A stretch of 64,000 bases of DNA from Conus ventricosus (lineage: Eukaryota > Mollusca > Gastropoda > Neogastropoda > Conidae): contig CM031626.1 in the NCBI GenBank assembly GCA_018398815.1, positions 43,124,450-43,188,449 on the forward strand, in the 5' to 3' direction. Within the stretch, counting starts at the first letter, position 1. The number at the start of each line of letters is the position of its first letter. Below are positions 46,909-59,179 of the stretch, piece by piece. The notes below the pieces were generated by a model, which saw only the letters and a list, made by a program, of their open reading frames with translations, ran no database searches and was not told the origin of the DNA. The translations under genes and the position numbers were made by a program.

Positions 46909-47135
46909 TGCTTACAGCCCAGCCAACCGCAGAGGGCCATACCAGGGCTGTCACCTTGATGTCATAAGGTAAGGTCAGGTAAGGTCAGGTAATGTTGCTT
47001 ACAGCCCAGCCAACCGCAGAGGGCCATACCAGGGCTGTCACCTTGATGTCATAAGGTAAGGTCAGGTAAGGTCAGGTGATGTTGCTTATAGTCCTACCAA
47101 CCGCAGAGGGCCATACCAGGGCTGTCACCACGTTC
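46901..47135. repeat. Dispersed repeat 'GTTGCTTACAGCCCAGCC', three tandem copies
   Basis: Copies begin at about 46901, 46989 and 47077, joined by ataaggtaaggtcaggtaag. The same 60-bp core is at 16231-16290. A shorter piece is also present near 46812. Confidence 0.88.
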
Positions 47136-47164
47136 AAGTCAACTCCAACGATGTTCGGTGGTGC

Positions 47165-47335
47165 CCAGTCCAACACAAAACACACAGGACACTGCTATCA
47201 AGCTACCAGTTGCTTCACCCCCCAGCCTACAACACAAAACACACTGCTATCAAGCTACCAGTTGCTTCACCCCCCAGCCAACAACACAAAACACACTGCT
47301 ATCAAGCTACCAGTTGCTTCACCCCCCAGCCTACA
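47165..47335. repeat. About 55-bp tandem repeat, 3 copies
   Basis: Repeated acacaaaacacactgctatc then aagctaccagttgcttcaccccccagcc. Confidence 0.92.
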
Positions 47336-47569
47336 TGTAAACCCCCACGAACACTTCATCAAGAAATACAGTGCGGTAGATATTGTGAAATACCTGATTA
47401 AGAAAAAGAGAAAGCCATAAATTTATATATAGAACATTGTCACTGACCAGTGGACACCACTCATTAAGATCTGAGGGATAAAAATGAGAAAACATTTAAT
47501 ACGCGCAGAAATGTCCATGATCTAAGGACATTTTCAACTTCATGCCAGTGACAGGAAGGGGAACAAACC

Positions 47570-47730
47570 TGAACAGTAAACCTGAAAGTTATCAAAAGGA
47601 AAACAGGAAACGCAGCAGAGCAAGGAAAGTGTAGGAAGAGTTATCTGTTCATATTGAAAGTTATCAAAAGGAAAACACAAAAAGCAGCAGAGCAAGGAAA
47701 GTGTAGGAACAGTCATCTGTTCATATTCAC
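47570..47730. repeat. About 75-bp duplication
   Basis: Two copies of gaaagttatcaaaaggaaaa..gcaaggaaagtgtagga..tctgttcatatt. Confidence 0.9.
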
Positions 47731-47965
47731 ATTCTTCATCATCTTCTGGTCCAGGATGTCCCAATGTGTGCTGTCGACTTCATGCCCATGTCCAACAAAT
47801 CCTGGCTCGGACTTAAGACCCTAATTCACACCAAAATGTAACAGGTCTGCCCTAGCAGACTGGATTACTCTAAAACTGTTGTAGGTGTACTTTTTCAACA
47901 AAGAGGTTGTGTATTTCCTACTAACAGTGCGTACAAATCTCCAAAAGCTTTGTGTGTGTGTGTGT

Positions 47966-47999
<34 letters not shown>

Positions 48000-48768
48000 C
48001 ATTATCCAAATGTTTGTAAAAGCATGGGGTAGAATAAGGGTTGGTTTTCCTCTGCTATCACATAGCAGAGGGTAAATGGGATATCTCTCTTGCATCAACA
48101 ACAGACAACAACAATATGTTCTTCCAACACAACTTACTGCAAACCTTATTCATCAGCATACCATGGCACACAGTCACGCTCTACCGTTGTTGTTGTTTTT
48201 TTTCACAGCATCCTGTTGAAGAAGTACACACACCTAACAGATTCTGCGCATTAGAGTTAACCAGAGTTGTCGCTCTTTGCTCAAAGCACCGAAACTGGTG
48301 CACCACGACAACATCATGGTTACACTCTGCAAGTAGACTTAACGCTCAAGAACTTCAGCTCTACTTTTTTTTTCAACTTCTTTCTTCTTAGCATCTCCAT
48401 CATATTTTTGCTAAACAAGCACAAAACACAGCAAAATCCTATGGGTAAACAGATCTGTGCTAGGGTCACATTCTACTTCTCCACAGGTAATTCAGCAGTT
48501 TTGGCGTCGCCTTGCTGAACAGATCCCACCACACACTCTCTGGTCTGGAGCGGCATCGAAACTTACCGAATCTGTCCATGGAACACATTCAACACTTCCA
48601 CCATGTTTCATCAAGACTGCTTCTGTATCTTTTTTTTTTTTTTGGCATGATCTTACCGAACACATCCTCGATCTGCCCTCTGATCTGAATTGATTTGGCT
48701 GGTCCATCCTTTGGCCACATCATTTATCCACCAAATTTGACTTAAATCAGTCAGTACTTTTTTTTTTT

Positions 48769-48805
<37 letters not shown>

Positions 48806-48990
48806 CTTGTTAACAAGCAAACAAAAAGGGGAAAAAAGCAACAAGATATAGGTCACACATAATCTCACTCATGGTAGTTATCAATAAACCTCTCTCCCAA
48901 CCCCCCCCCTCCCCCTCCCCTCCACCCCCCCCCCCTCCCAAACCTCCTCCCTCTCAACACTCCCTAAAGCAGGTGAAAGGAAAAGGGAGG
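47730..48990. other. VPS13 intron 3, right part; microsatellites only
   Basis: It holds (TG)n at 47950-47998, (TG)n at 48771-48802 and poly(C)/poly(T) runs. No gene recognised. Confidence 0.5.
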
Positions 48991-48999
48991 GTGGGTGAC

Positions 49000-49173
49000 C
49001 TTGCCCAGGTTGTTGAGGACCTCCAGACAGGCCTTGGTGAGGGACACCTGCAGGGCGTCGCTGGACGTGACGTTGATCACCATCTTGGACGGCAGGATCA
49101 CCATCTGCTCCTCCTGCTCCCCGCCGTTCGCTTCATCACCCCCCGCTTCCACGTTGTCCTCGTTCTTCTGAAC
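49000..49173 (-). CDS. VPS13: VPS13 exon 3 of window (58 codons)
   Basis: The exon is 174 bp, phase 0 at both ends, with acceptor ggtcatcag and donor gtcacc. It starts with an acidic, low-conservation stretch (about residues 1-23, rich in E, G, N and Q). It continues with MVINVTSSDALQVSLTKA and ends EVLNNLGK, the family's conserved helix. The join to exon 4 gives NLGK then AFNDAYN, as expected for VPS13. Confidence 0.92.
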
Positions 49174-50234
49174 CTGATGACCGAAGGAGAATTTTTCTTT
49201 TTTTTCTCTTTAAAACGAAATGCAAGCAACGGGAAGAAAAGAATGGCCAACCTTGCATGCTTCAGTGACTCCTCGCCTCAAGGTCTCTGGCACAAAGGAT
49301 GTGTAGTAAGTGGGCAACATTTCTTTGGCATTGCAGCAGTGCTGTGATGCCTGAACCCTGGTCAATACTAACCCTGCAGACAACACACTTTCATGGCATG
49401 AAGAGTAGCCCCACCGTGCCCACAACACCTGGCTGACAGATGCTGACAGACATAAACACAGACATACCGACAAACATACTGACAAACAGACTGGATGTTT
49501 TGCAAGATCACAACCCACACAATCCATGGATTTTACACACAGCATCTGTTGTCCAGAAAGGAAATCCTAAATGAGGCAGGAAACAGTAAACAGTAAACAA
49601 CAAAAAAGTAGGGTAACTCTTGCCCCCACAGCAGGTATGGGTGTACATTTATTTCATCGTGGGAGCAAGAGTCACCCTCCCTGTTTGTTCTTTCATCTTG
49701 TCCAGTCCAAACTCAACGAAGTGAAGGGGGCAATCTGTTTTGACTAAAAGTGTCATTATTCCCAACTGCTGCTATGGAGAACTCCCAGAGACAATGGAAC
49801 TTCTGCTCTACACACTGACAGCCTTCGCAGGCCTTCCTATCGGCTGTGTTGCCTGACATGTCCTCAGCCTTTACCAAGAGTGACCTAAAACTGCCCATCT
49901 TCATCTCTAACAAAATTCTACTTTTAATACTGGGCGTTTTCCCCACCAAGTTCGACACATGGGGAATTATTTCTTTTGGAAATTCCAGGAAAAAATTAGG
50001 AAAGATTGGCTATCATGCTGCAGGATCCACAATACTGCCGGGGATGTCTAGAACACACTTACGGCACAACATAAATCTATCCACAGCATACAACTACAAA
50101 CAGGGCAGAAAAATGAAAAAAAAAGCAACAACAGAAAAAAAAAAAAAGATTCTCTTTGGCAGACACAACCCTCCCATTCTCTAACACACCCCCCCCCCCC
50201 CCTCCCCCCTTCATCCGTTTGCCCCTGATCTCAC

Positions 50235-50360
50235 CTCCAGGTTGATCTGCCATCGTCGCTGCTTGCTTTCCTCAAACACAGGCTCTATCAGTGGCTCCCA
50301 CACGGCCAGCTTCTCGTTGTAGTAGCCCACCTCAAGGTCAAGGCTGCCCTCCACCATCAG
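50235..50360 (-). CDS. VPS13: VPS13 exon 2 of window (42 codons), YYN..AVWEPLIEP hallmark
   Basis: The exon is 126 bp, phase 0 at both ends, with acceptor ggtgtgcag and donor gtgaga. It encodes YYNEKLAVWEPLIEPV followed by RRWQINLE, the most recognisable signature of VPS13A/C-type proteins in this window. This exon is the strongest single piece of evidence for the gene identity. Confidence 0.95.
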
Positions 50361-50459
50361 CTGCACACCAGCCACAAAGTTCAACAACAGGTCAAAACAA
50401 AACTCCAGCATAAAGGACTGACAGAGGTCAAGGTCAAGAACAGAGTCCAGTTTAACCAC

Positions 50460-51250
50460 ACATCAAGGCCCGAGAGACGTCAGGGTCAAGAACACGTCCA
50501 CATCAATCCCACATCAAGGTCTGGCAGACACAGTCAGAGTCAAGAACACGTCCACATCAATCCCACATCAAGGTCTGGCAGACACAGTCAGGGTCAAGAA
50601 CACGTCCACATCAATCCCACATCAAGGTCTGGCAGACACAGTCAGGGTCAAGAACACTTCCACATCAATCCCACATCAAGGTCTCGCAGACACAGTCAGG
50701 CTCAAACAGATCACAGCAAGGTTTGGCAAAGATCAGTCTAAAGCAGTGGTCAGGTCAAACCCCACATCAAGGCTTGATAGGGGTCAAAATCAAGAAATTA
50801 GCTCTTATATCAAGGTGTGAAAGCTGTCACCATCAAACACAAGACTAGCTCACCCCACATCAAAACCAGTCAAGGAAGTCCACAACATGTCGAGAAAAAC
50901 ACCATCTCAAGTAAGAGCAGATCAAGCTGAAAAGCAGGTCCACTTAACTCCATGTCAAGATCTATTTGACGTCAAGATCAAACAAACACCAAGATCACAC
51001 ATCAAGACCTGACAGAGCTCAAGGTCAAAAACATTCAAGGTCACACATCAAGACCTGACAGAGCTCAAGGTCAAAAACATTCAAGGTAAACCAGGCATAA
51101 AAGCCTGACATAGATCAGGGACAACACTGGTCCGGATAAACCACGCATTAAAGTCAAAGTCAAGGTCTGGTCCGGATAAACCACGCATTAAAGTCAAAGT
51201 CAAGGTCTGGTCCGGATAAACCACGCATTAAAGTCAAAGTCAAGGTCAAA
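50460..51250. repeat. Degenerate arrays rich in TCAAGGTCA in VPS13 intron 1
   Basis: A 64-bp unit (cacatcaatcccacatcaag..gtcagggtcaagaacacgtc) repeats at 50460-50700. A second unit (acctgacagagctcaaggtc..) is at 50995-51100 and a third (tctggtccggataaaccacg..) at 51125-51245. Confidence 0.85.
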
Positions 51251-51489
51251 CACAGGTCAAGGCCAGCCTCCGATCAATGTCAAGCGCAGGTCAACATGAA
51301 GCAGACTCTGCTCTGGTGGAATCAAGGGATGTCCAGGTCTTGAGAAAACAACAATGACAAAGACTGATGGTGGGAGGCAAAGCTGAGGGTGGTGGTTATA
51401 TTGTAGAGTCCACAGAACATCCCCAAGACAAAAAATCTGCGATGTGAAAGACTGACTTAAAAGGAGGGATCACTCATTTCCTTTTTTTT

Positions 51490-53690
51490 TCTTTTTTCAA
51501 AATTGCTCAGGCATCTGGTTCTGCATCTTTCTCTTTCCTTTTTTTTTTTAACCTGTTCCTGTGTCGCTCTTTTTCTCCCCTCAAAATTTCTCTTTGACTT
51601 GGATCCCAACATAATCAAGTTGTCTGCACCAGTCATAACAGACTCTCTTACTTACATATATAACCTATGTATAGAGAAAAACTGTTTTCCGGAATGTTTC
51701 AAACAAGCAAAAGTTGTCCCGCTGTACAAAACTGGAGATCCGTCCAACCCTTGTAACTACAGACCTGTATCTGTTCTGTCAATTCTTTCAAAACCGCTCG
51801 AAAAACATATCCAAAAATATTTAGCTATCCATGTAAACAAATATGATTTGATTCATCCTAAGCAGTCAGGTTTTAGGGAAAACCATTCCTGCCATACCGC
51901 GCTTACGCAAATGATTGACAAATGGCTCTTGAACATTAATAACAATGAACTTACAGGAGTTGTCTTCATTGATCTAGCTAAAGCTTTTGACATCATAAAC
52001 CACTCTCTTCTCCTAAAAAAGCTCGCTTTATACGGACTCTCTGAAAATACTCTTCAGTTCATGTCCTCATTTCTCTCTAATCGAAAACAGGTAGTATGTG
52101 TTAATTCCTTAAAATCAGATTTGCAGCCAGTAAAATATGGTGTTCCACAAGGATCTGTTCTTGGCCCTTTACTCTTTTCGATCTATATAAATGATTTACC
52201 GCTATGTATCCGATGTGACTGCGAATTATTTGCTGATGACAACTCTATGCATTCTAACCACCCTTGCTTGCAGGCTGTGACGTCCGATCTACAAGACAGT
52301 TTAAACAGTGCCGTCAAATGGGCGGAAATCAATCACATGTCTCTTAATGCAAAAAAACTAAATGCATGGTCATTACTAGCAGACAAAAACGTCAAAATAT
52401 GCCTGTTGATTTATTTTCAATATTTGTTTCTAGTGAAAAAATCGAAGAAGTAAAAACACATAAAGTTTTGGGTGTTGTCATTGATAACAACTTATCATGG
52501 TCCGATCACGTAGCTTACCTACGCAAAAGAATATCCCAAAAAATATTCCAGTTGTCAAAAATAAAGCATTTTCTGAATATGCATGCTAGAAAACAATTCT
52601 TTCATGCCCATATACAGTCAATTATAGACTATGCTTCTACTTTATGGGATTCAGCCAGCGCAAACATTCTGAAACCTTTAGCAAGATTGCATAGGCGCGC
52701 AATAAAATTAGTTCTCTTAAAATCTAGTTCATTAACTCTAAACGATTATAAATCCTTGGATATCCTTCCCCTAAAGCAAAAACTCGAATATAATAAGGCT
52801 ATATTTATGCATAAAGTGGTAAATGGAAATGCACCTCCCTCCATTGTAAACAGTTTCCGGACGAATGACAATAGGCACGTCCACAAGTTAATAATGCCTC
52901 TGCCCAGACTTGACCTTTACAAATCAAGCCTCGTATACAGTGGTGGTACATATTGGAACAATTTGCCTCCATTTCTGAAAGAAATCTCAAGTCTTAATAT
53001 TTTCAAAGAGCGCTTAAAAGGATATCTGTTCAGTAAGTTAAAAGATATATATTTAAAAAAAAAACTGTACTAGTTGATTCCTAAATCAATTAAAAGACAT
53101 CAGCGAATAGAAATAAAATACTGTACGATTACAAGCCTGTGTTAGACGGAAATCTTGCACGTGTCATTTGAACCACAGCAATAATGGGTTAAGCTAATTG
53201 ACATGTTTTACATTGATGATATCGCTCAACTGCATTTTGTTATTTGATGTATTGAGTGTATTCAAGTCTATTTGACTCTTGTTTCCCCGTTTGTATTTGT
53301 ACCTTACATGTATTTTCTTCCCCCCCCCCCCCCCCCCCCCAACCCCTCCCCTATCCTGCCCACACCCCATACCCCCGCTTTCGCTCTCTTTCTCTCTCTC
53401 TCTCTTTCTCTCTCTTTCTTTCTTTCTCTCGCATATGGATGCTTGCACGATCTTGTCGTTTGCTTTTGTAGTATTAGTCTGTTACTTCTTACAGTTTGCA
53501 AGTTGACTGGTGTATTTACTTTTTCCTCTTTGTTGCCATATTGACTTGTGTGTTGTCCATGTGGGTTTTTTTTTTTTTTTTTTTTTCCCTTTTCCCCAGG
53601 GCTGGGTGGAAAAAAGCATGTCCAATTTGCTTATCTCATTACCCTGGTGAAATAAAAATTCGTTCGTTCGTTCGTTCGTTCTTTTCATGT
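51490..53690 (+). mobile_element. CR1/L2-like LINE, 5' truncated, with (TTCG)n tail
   Basis: A plus-strand non-LTR element opposite to VPS13, inside intron 1. It carries RT and C-terminal coding sequence (below), then a 3' UTR with poly(C), CT-rich and poly(T) tracts. It finishes GGGCTGGGTGGAAAAAAGC..CCCTGGTGAAATAAAAATTCG with the tetranucleotide tail (TTCG)n at 53659-53682. The end sequence and microsatellite tail are typical of CR1/L2-type LINEs. The endonuclease domain is missing, so it is strongly 5' truncated. The A-rich upstream junction is near 51480 and no clear target duplication is seen. Confidence 0.92.
51560..53073 (+). pseudogene. CR1/L2-like LINE reverse transcriptase, one frameshift
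   Basis: Motifs in order: KVVPLYKTGDPSNPCNYRPV (RT-1/2), LEKHIQKYL, HPKQSGFRENHSCHTAL, FIDLAKAFDIINHSLLLKKL (RT-3), GVPQGSVLGPLLFSIYINDL (RT-4) and ELFADDNSMH (catalytic FADD). The frame shifts by one base in the poly(A) at about 52350-52358, in the tract around NAKK. It then continues VKTHKVLGVVIDNNLSW, CLINE-type YWNNLPPFLKEISSL and FKERLKGYLFSKL to a TAG at 53073. The catalytic residues are intact; only the frameshift and truncation inactivate it. Confidence 0.94.
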
Positions 53691-53699
53691 GTTTTTTCT

Positions 53700-54425
53700 T
53701 TTGGTCTGCATCTCTGTTCCAGCATCTCTTTCTTCTCCCTGCAACCTGTTTCCTGTGTGTAGTTCATTTTCTCTTTGTCAGCATCTCTATCCCAGCGTCT
53801 GTCTTTTTCATTTTTCCCCTTACATTGCTCCTTTCATCTGTCTCTAAATTCCCTTCATTCATATATTGCTTTTCTTTCCTATTCCTGTCCCCATTTCTCC
53901 ATCTTTTTTTTTTTTCTCTCTCTCTCTCTCTCCCTTCATTCTTTTTTCAAACATTACCTTCTTTCTCCGCTTTCTGCATCCCCCTTCTCTCTAAAACTTC
54001 TTGCTTTCCGGCATAGCTCTTTTTCTCTCTATTCCTGCACCTTTCTCTTTTCTGGTTATTTCTCTTTCGCCTATATTGCTCTTTCCCTCTCTGTCGACAT
54101 CCCTGTTCCTGCACCTCAGTCTCAACACCGCTCCACAATTTCACTCTCTACAGCTCTCTCTCCCTCACCCCCAACTCTACGCCTGCCGATCTGCCTGTCT
54201 GTGTGTATGTCTATGCATCTGTCCCTTGAGTTTAGTACTCTTTCCCTCTGTCAGCATCCCTGTTCCTGTATCTCTCACTCACTCCCAACACTCCTCCAGA
54301 ATTTCACTCATACATCTCTCTCTCCCTCACCCCTAACCTTTCTGCCTGCCTGTCTGTCTGTCTGTCTGTCCGTCCGTGTGTATGTCTGTGCATCCGTCTC
54401 TTGGTCCTCTCTGTTCCACACTTAC
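53700..54425. other. Pyrimidine-rich intron DNA
   Basis: Mainly CT-rich and T-rich low-complexity sequence in VPS13 intron 1, close to exon 1's donor. The long frames here are low-complexity artefacts. Confidence 0.7.
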
Positions 54426-54545
54426 CTGGCTGCTCCAGTTCTTGACCTGCGCCTGGAAGGAGGATTCGACGATGAGGAGGGGGATGGTGCGGTGGCCAAT
54501 GCCCCCTTCCAGTTTGATCACCAGGGACGGCAGCTTCAGCACCAG
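54426..54545 (-). CDS. VPS13: VPS13 exon 1 of window (40 codons)
   Basis: This is the most upstream exon visible. The acceptor (tttgacag) lies at 54546 and above, and the donor gtaag follows LOW coordinate 54426. Translation is phase 0 and ends in the motif VKNWSSQ, typical of the segment just before the conserved YYN..AVWEPLIE motif in VPS13A/C. It also contains LPSLVIKLEGG and HRTIPLLIVESS, which match the family pattern of a hydrophobic strand followed by a glycine turn. It joins exon 2 in phase 0. Confidence 0.9.
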
Positions 54546-54817
54546 CTGTCAAAACATCGTCACCAAGACTGTCATCAGTGTCATTGCTACTGTCACTGAT
54601 GTCAACATCACTGACGTCATTATCCATCATCAACATGGCCACCTCGCAATCATCACCACATGCAACGTCACCAACACTCTACTGAATATCAACAATGTCA
54701 TATCAACATCACAATGATCATCACCACCGTCATTAAGATAGCAACGGTTAACATTCACATCATTGCCATCGTCATCATTCTTAATGGTGTGACTATCATC
54801 GCTGACGGTTCTTTCCA

Positions 54818-54968
54818 CCATGGGCAGTGACTGAGGCCAGCAGTGAGTCAGGTCCTGCATCATTCCACCATGGGCAGTCGACTGAGGCTAGCAGTGAGTC
54901 AGGTCCTGCATCATTCCACCATGGGCAGTCGACTGAGGCTAGCAGTGAGTCAGGTCCTGCATCACGGC
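54818..54968. repeat. About 57-bp tandem repeat, 3 copies
   Basis: Repeated attccaccatgggcagtcga..ctgaggctagcagtgagtcaggtcctgcatc. Confidence 0.93.
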
Positions 54969-55283
54969 TAGTGGTTTCATTGGTCTGCTCTCCTTGATGT
55001 TTGGTCAACCAGTCTGTCTATTGGCTGCTGTCTGTCTGTCTCATCACATTGGGATCCACTGGTACATTAGTCTGTCTGTCTGTCTGACTCCCATGGCGAT
55101 CCCCAAAACAGTCATTCTACTGAAGGCTGGCTGTCTCTTCATCAAATGACTCACGGACCAGTCGGTCGCATGATCACATCATCCAAATGGGACATCTATC
55201 ATAATCTGCCAACTGCTTCCATCTTTGTTGACTAAGAGAGGCCACGAATGATCAATCAGCTGACCGTTCATCTCTCTCTGCAA

Positions 55284-55741
55284 AGGGCCGTGTGTGGGGT
55301 GGCAACATCACCAACAACAGGGCCGTGTGTGGGGTGGCAACATCACCCAAAAACAGGGCCGTGTGTGGGGTGGCAACATCACCAACAACAGGGCCGTGTG
55401 TGGGGTGGCAACATCACCAACAACAGGGCCGTGTGTGGGGTGGCAACATCACCAACAACAGGGCCGTGTGTGGGGTGGCAACATCACCAACAACAGGGCC
55501 GTGTGTGGGGTGGCAACATCACCACCAACAGGGCCGTGTGTGGGGTGGCAACATCACCAACAACAGGGCCGTGTGTGGGGTGGCAACATCACCAACAACA
55601 GGGCCGTGTGTGGGGTGGCAACATCACCACCAACAGGGCCGTGTGTGGGGTGGCAACATCACCAACAACAGGGCCGTGTGTGGGGTGGCAACATCACCAA
55701 CAACAGGGCCGTGTGTGGGGTGGCAACATCACCACCAACAG
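55284..55741. repeat. 35-bp minisatellite, 13 copies
   Basis: The unit is gggccgtgtgtggggtggca plus acatcaccaacaaca, nearly identical between copies, with caccaaca variants at every third to fourth unit. Confidence 0.97.
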
Positions 55742-55841
55742 AACACACCACTACAACCACATCCATTGACACATAAAACATGTCAAGCCTGCAAGACAAA
55801 CCTGAAAAAAAAAACTGTAACATGGAAGACGACTCATTTAC

Positions 55842-55847
<6 letters not shown>

Positions 55848-55903
<56 letters not shown>

Positions 55904-55959
55904 ACCGTGATGAAGTATTACTTAGTTTTCTTCACTCAAAACACACACACACACATACA

Positions 55960-56000
<41 letters not shown>

Positions 56001-56025
56001 ACACATATATATATATACACACAGT
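55848..56025. repeat. (TA)n and (CA)n microsatellites
   Basis: (TA)n at 55848-55898 and (CA)n at 55938-56020 with a short TA tail. Confidence 0.97.
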
Positions 56026-56584
56026 GATCAACATTAACATATCATTTTGTTCTGTAAAAAGTTCCCATCTCAGCAGCTTTACAGACCCCAAAATCATGTT
56101 CACAATCATTTGTCATTAATAAACCCGTCTGTTAATAATTCTCCTCTCACAAAATCCTTTCAGATCATGTAATATGTCTATGTGTATTTACAATTTAGGT
56201 TTAAAAAAAAAGTCATACATGCATGCATGCACACAGGAACATTCAAGTTTCAATTTCAATTAATCCTTTGACCCTCCTAAGGGCAAGGTGGATATAAGCT
56301 AAATCAACATCACATAATATTACATTTCAGTTGGAAAAAAAAAAAACACACACACACACAGAAGCAGGTGTGCACTTTAACCTGAATAAATTCACTTTAC
56401 TAGTTTTCGCAGCTGATTTTAACCGGCTGACAAAGAAAACGGCAAAAAATGAGATGTTCATTCAGGGATACAAATTTCTCTCTACAATCCAGGCAATGAA
56501 AGGAAATGACTGGAACTCATCTCCAAAACCATTCCAGACACCACTTTGCACGGAGTTCCATTCCAGAATCTGACTCAGTTTCAA

Positions 56585-56885
56585 AAGTTAGGGCAGCAAC
56601 ATTGAAAAACAGACTCCAGATACAATGAACAAATCTGGTAACTGCTTGACAATGTCAACTCTTCTTGCCTTTAACATTTTGAACAATTTCTCACAGTATA
56701 CAGAATAACAATGAACAAATCTGGTAACTGCTTGACAATGTCAACTCTTCTTGCCTTTAACGTTTCGAACAATTTCTCACAGTATACCGATTAATAATGA
56801 ACAAATCTGGTAACTGCTTGATAATGTCAACTCTTCTTGCCTTTAACATTTTGAACAATTTCTCACAATATACAGAATAATGACA
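56585..56885. repeat. About 92-bp tandem repeat, 3 copies
   Basis: Repeated aacaatgaacaaatctggta..ctgcttgacaatgtcaactcttcttgcctttaac..gaacaatttctcacagtatac. Confidence 0.92.
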
Positions 56886-56889
56886 GATA

Positions 56890-57400
56890 CAGAAGTAAAA
56901 AACAAAACAAAAAAAAGGCACTGAGTAGCTCCACAAAGTAGACCATGAAAAGCCATGCAGTGCAAGAGCAGGCGTACAGCGTGCACGGCATCATTCCAGC
57001 GTTAGTCCACCGCTCTGCTGGATTCAGTTCCACACACTAAGCCATGCCACCAGTGGAGACAGGTTGAACACAAACCAAATCCTGTGCATGCCACACTTCA
57101 AATGTCAACAATCTCTTTATGTGTCGGTGACAAGATTAACTCTCAACAGGTTTTGAGATTTTTGCATTTTGCGTAACAGATGTTCTGCTTTTCATAACAT
57201 TCTGCGTATTATTTCTAAAACAATAATATTTTTGTGATAATTGTGTCTATTTTGTTTTTGTTTTTAGCGCGATACATTGCTTCAGATAACAAAAATGTTT
57301 TAAATACCATCATTCCGGGAAGAAAACTGTCAATCACAGGTGATCAAAATTCAAGGGAAAGAACTGAAGAGAGTTAATTATTGAGAAAATAACTCTTCCT
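56890..57400. other. AT-rich sequence without features
   Basis: VPS13 intron upstream of exon 1 (beyond the window's first exon). No gene or repeat recognised. Confidence 0.5.
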
Positions 57401-57554
57401 CAGGAAAATGGAGAAGGAAAGCAGCAAGGCGGGGGACGGAGGGTGGGGGTGAAGCAGTTGGAAGAAGTGGGGGAAGGGAGTGGAATATGGGGGAAAGGGG
57501 GATGCTTAGTCAAAAAAAAAAAAAAAAAAAAAAAAAACCAATGGGTGGGGAATT

Positions 57555-58062
57555 TGGAGGGGAGGAGAGGTAGCAACAAAGCAGAGGGGTGTGAAGGGCG
57601 CCGGGGAAGAGGGGTGCTGAGAGGAAAGGGGGGAGGACAGGTCGTTACGGCAAAGAAGCAGGGTGATTTGGAGGGGAGGGGAGGTAGCAACAAAGCAGAG
57701 GGGTGTGAAGGGCGCCGGGGAAGAGGGGTGTGAAGGGCGCGGGGGAAGAGGGGTGTGAAGGGCGCCGGGGAAGAGGGGTGTGAAGGGCGCCGGGGAAGAG
57801 GGGTGTGAAGGGCGCCGGGGAAGAGGGGTGTGAAGGGCGCCGGGGAAGAGGGGTGTGAAGGGCGCCGGGGAAGAGGGGTGTGAAGGGCGCCGGGGAAGAG
57901 GGGTGCTGAGAGGAAAGGGGGGAGGACAGGTCGTTACGGCAAAGAAGCAGGGTGATTTGGAGGGGGGGAAGGACAGGTCGTTACGGCAAAGAAGCAGGGT
58001 GATTTGGAGGGGGGGAGGACAGGTCGTTACGGCAAAGAAGCAGGGTGATTTGGAGGGAGGGG
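57555..58062. repeat. 25-bp G-rich array (gaggggtgtgaagggcgccggggaa) with larger flanking duplications
   Basis: About eight copies of gaggggtgtgaagggcgccg plus gggaa at 57695-57905. They are flanked by two ~110-bp duplicates containing ggtcgttacggcaaagaagc. An 18-nt poly(G) follows at 58064-58081. Confidence 0.93.
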
Positions 58063-58287
58063 GGGGGGGGGGGGGGGGGGGAGGAAGGGAAAGAGAGGAG
58101 AACAGTGGTTTGTCTCTTTACTTACTCTTATTGTTCTTTCAAGTCATTCCAAGCAACTTGTCAACACAACATGATATACAAAGAACGGTCTTTTGTCGAG
58201 TTAGGTCTGATCACCAGTTTCCTTGCCATTTCAGTGGAAGGGATACTGAGCATGACGCATGCATGCAGCACGCAACAGCTCGCTTGC

Positions 58288-58311
58288 ACTCTCTCTCTCT
58301 CTTCTCTCTCT

Positions 58312-58358
<47 letters not shown>

Positions 58359-58450
58359 CACACAACACACACACACCACACACACTCTCTCTCTCTCTCT
58401 TCAACAACACACACCACACACACCACCACACACACACAACACACACACAG
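58288..58450. repeat. (CT)n and (CA)n microsatellites
   Basis: Alternating tracts of (CT)n, acacac and ccacac. Confidence 0.95.
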
Positions 58451-58542
58451 CTGATCAAAATCAACCATGTTCTGATCACTGAAATAATTTGGATGACGTA
58501 CTTTGAGCAATTTCAGAACATATATCCAAACTGAAAGACTTT

Positions 58543-58573
<31 letters not shown>

Positions 58574-59179
58574 CCCTCGAAAACATAAAAAATTTCTTCT
58601 CTAAGGGTGTTTTCAAACCAAGGAAAAGCAGCACAACTCAAGGGCAGACATAGTCAAAAATCAGCGCTACAAAACTGAAATAAAAACTACAAGGGAAGAA
58701 AATGTGCACAGAAAGGCAGACACAGCCCCTTTGACCCTGTCTACACAACACACAGCACTTCCCTTTTGAAACAGGATGAGACAGCACTCATTTCAAAACA
58801 AGGCTCAATAGTTTAAGACAGGACTGCATGAGCCATTTGAATCATTCAATTCGGGAGCAGTCAGACATCATGATTCAGTTTCAAGGCTATCACCTCCCAG
58901 CTGATCAAGTACGGCCTCTGAGGGCAGTTGCTCATAAAATAAACAAAAATCATCCATGTCATGCCAAAAAATAGAAAAGAGAGAGGGGGGGGGGGGGGGG
59001 GGCAAGAGAGAGAGAGAGAGATAGGGAGCAAACAAGACCAGACCATGTTTTATTCAGCAAGGCCATTGGCCCATTTGAAGAATGAGCACCATCATTCACA
59101 TTACAGATAAGAAAAAATCATTTATCAGAAGAAAAAAAAAAAAGAAAATCATCCATCAAACAAACGAGAACACCAGCTA

